From Gammaproteobacteria bacterium (lineage in GTDB: Bacteria > Pseudomonadota > Gammaproteobacteria > SZUA-229): DNA of 6,742 nt. The notes below the pieces were generated by a model. That model saw only the letters and a program-made list of their open reading frames with translations. It made no database searches and was not told the DNA's origin. A program made the position numbers and the translations under genes. Positions 6,011-6,742 of the stretch are shown piece after piece (position 1 is the first letter of the stretch; every line of letters starts with the position of its first letter). Location: assembly GCA_016191795.1 (NCBI GenBank), contig JACPVK010000115.1:1-6742 (forward strand), read 5' to 3'.

Positions 6011-6040
6011 CATTTGCGTTCATTTGCGTTCATTTGCGGA
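6011..6040 (+). repeat. Right decamer array, three units
   Basis: Three tandem copies of CATTTGCGTT, the last ending GGA instead of GTT. The 10-bp spacing places each unit on nearly the same face of the helix, as in iteron-type protein-binding sites. It ends 26 bases before the start of the downstream gene. Confidence 0.9.
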
Positions 6041-6066
6041 CTTAATCTTTTTTTATATCCACACAA

Positions 6067-6742
6067 ATGAAACTCACAACCACAGACTCACTCAAAAACA
6101 TCCCCGCCGCTGCATGGAACGCTCTTGCAGGCGATGCCAATCCTTTTATACAACACGATTTTTTACTGGCGCTGGAAACCGGCAACTGTTTGCAACCTTA
6201 TGGCTGGCAACCACATTATTTACTGGTCCATGAAAATGATGAATTAATCGGCGCAGCACCCGCATACATCAAAACCAATTCCTATGGCGAATTTGTTTTT
6301 GACTGGGCCTGGGCTGAAGCCTATCAAAAAAACGGCTTAATCTATTACCCAAAACTTGTGATAGCTGTGCCCTATTCACCGGTTACCGGCCCGCGATTAC
6401 TGACGCGTAATCATGATCATGTCACCAAACAGGCATTGGTAGAATTTGCCATCACACAGGCCAGACAACTCAATCTGTCATCCGTGCACTGTTTGTTTAA
6501 TATGGCAGATGATCACACGGCTGAATTACAAAGCGGCATGATGCCACGATTCGATTTTCAGTTTCACTGGCAAAATCACCAGTATGAAAACTTTGCAGAC
6601 TTCCTGTCGCGCATGCAAAGTAAAAAACGTAAAAACATTCTGCAGGAGCGACGCAAGGTCACCGATGCCGGCATCGAAATTAAAATCTATCGCGGCGATG
6701 AACTTACTGAAGAACTATGGCAGGTTGTGTATGACTTTTATC
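6067..6742 (+). CDS. FemAB-like / COG3146 (DUF482) N-acyltransferase-fold protein, 3' truncated by window
   Basis: First 225 codons of a gene that continues beyond the window; the family is usually close to 380 residues. Two family blocks are clear: YGEFVFDWAWAEAYQ (73-87) leading into YYPKLVIAVPYSPVTGPRLL (93-112), and FQFHWQN (165-171) followed by the basic stretch SKKRKNILQERRKV (185-198). Families of this type (PF04339, COG3146) are annotated as peptidoglycan biosynthesis/recognition or GNAT-like, by fold relation to FemAB aminoacyltransferases; the substrate is not established. It appears soluble, with no signal peptide or membrane segment in view. The ATG is the first start after an in-frame TAA at 6043. 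No Shine-Dalgarno sequence precedes it, and the leader is an A/T-rich stretch directly after the decamer array. Confidence 0.88.
   Translation, partial: MKLTTTDSLKNIPAAAWNALAGDANPFIQHDFLLALETGNCLQPYGWQPHYLLVHENDELIGAAPAYIKTNSYGEFVFDWAWAEAYQKNGLIYYPKLVIAVPYSPVTGPRLLTRNHDHVTKQALVEFAITQARQLNLSSVHCLFNMADDHTAELQSGMMPRFDFQFHWQNHQYENFADFLSRMQSKKRKNILQERRKVTDAGIEIKIYRGDELTEELWQVVYDFY

Larger units (their letters stand above)
5782..6040. mobile_element. MITE-like composite element bounded by inverted decamer arrays
   Basis: Positions 5782-5801 and 6021-6040 are perfect 20-bp inverted repeats built from the decamer CATTTGCGTT. The element fills 259 of the 293 bases between trxB and the next gene. The interior holds a REPIN-like pair of hairpins (5878-5962) and a further 9-bp inverted repeat, TAACAGCGT (5928-5936 with 5985-5993). 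No credible protein is encoded; a 61-codon frame at 5815-6000 lacks a ribosome binding site and runs through the hairpins. No clean target-site duplication was found, so mobility is inferred from the symmetry. It may alternatively be a protein-binding array plus an independent REPIN. Confidence 0.6.

Noticed and set aside
6011..6040. CRISPR-like tandem repeats
   Set aside because: Units are 10 bp and directly adjacent with no spacers; no cas genes are present.

Overview
The window looks like a chromosomal segment of a gammaproteobacterium. The gene set (lolA, ftsK, trxB and a COG3146-type protein) and the protein sequences fit that class. In Pseudomonas the order lolA-ftsK-trxB is well known; here an alanine dehydrogenase gene and a toxin-antitoxin pair lie between ftsK and trxB. 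The species cannot be named from the sequence alone.

Layout. The left part is transcribed leftwards (minus strand). From right to left it holds ald (3424-4491), a vapB-like antitoxin and vapC-like toxin (3010-3237 and 2582-3013, overlapping by four bases), ftsK (139-2478, with its own sigma70-type promoter), and the first 21 codons of a secreted protein that is probably lolA (1-64). The right part is transcribed rightwards: trxB (4811-5773), then the first 225 codons of a FemAB-like/COG3146 protein (from 6067, running off the window). ald and trxB are divergent.

The genes are mostly housekeeping. FtsK is the septal DNA translocase, LolA the lipoprotein carrier, TrxB thioredoxin reductase, and Ald interconverts alanine and pyruvate. 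VapBC is an accessory module placed between ald and ftsK.

The unusual material lies between the genes. (1) The ald-trxB promoter region holds a transposase-free element of about 175 bp with near-perfect 21-bp terminal inverted repeats (4585-4761), which looks like a MITE. (2) The trxB/COG3146 gap is almost filled by a second element (5782-6040). Its ends are inverted arrays of the decamer CATTTGCGTT (two units left, three right), and inside it sit two REP-like hairpins in opposite orientation, which is REPIN architecture. The left hairpin is followed by a T-run and could terminate trxB. (3) A REP sequence of the type common in Pseudomonas lies between ftsK and lolA (94-120). No CRISPR array, tRNA, rRNA or transposase gene was seen.
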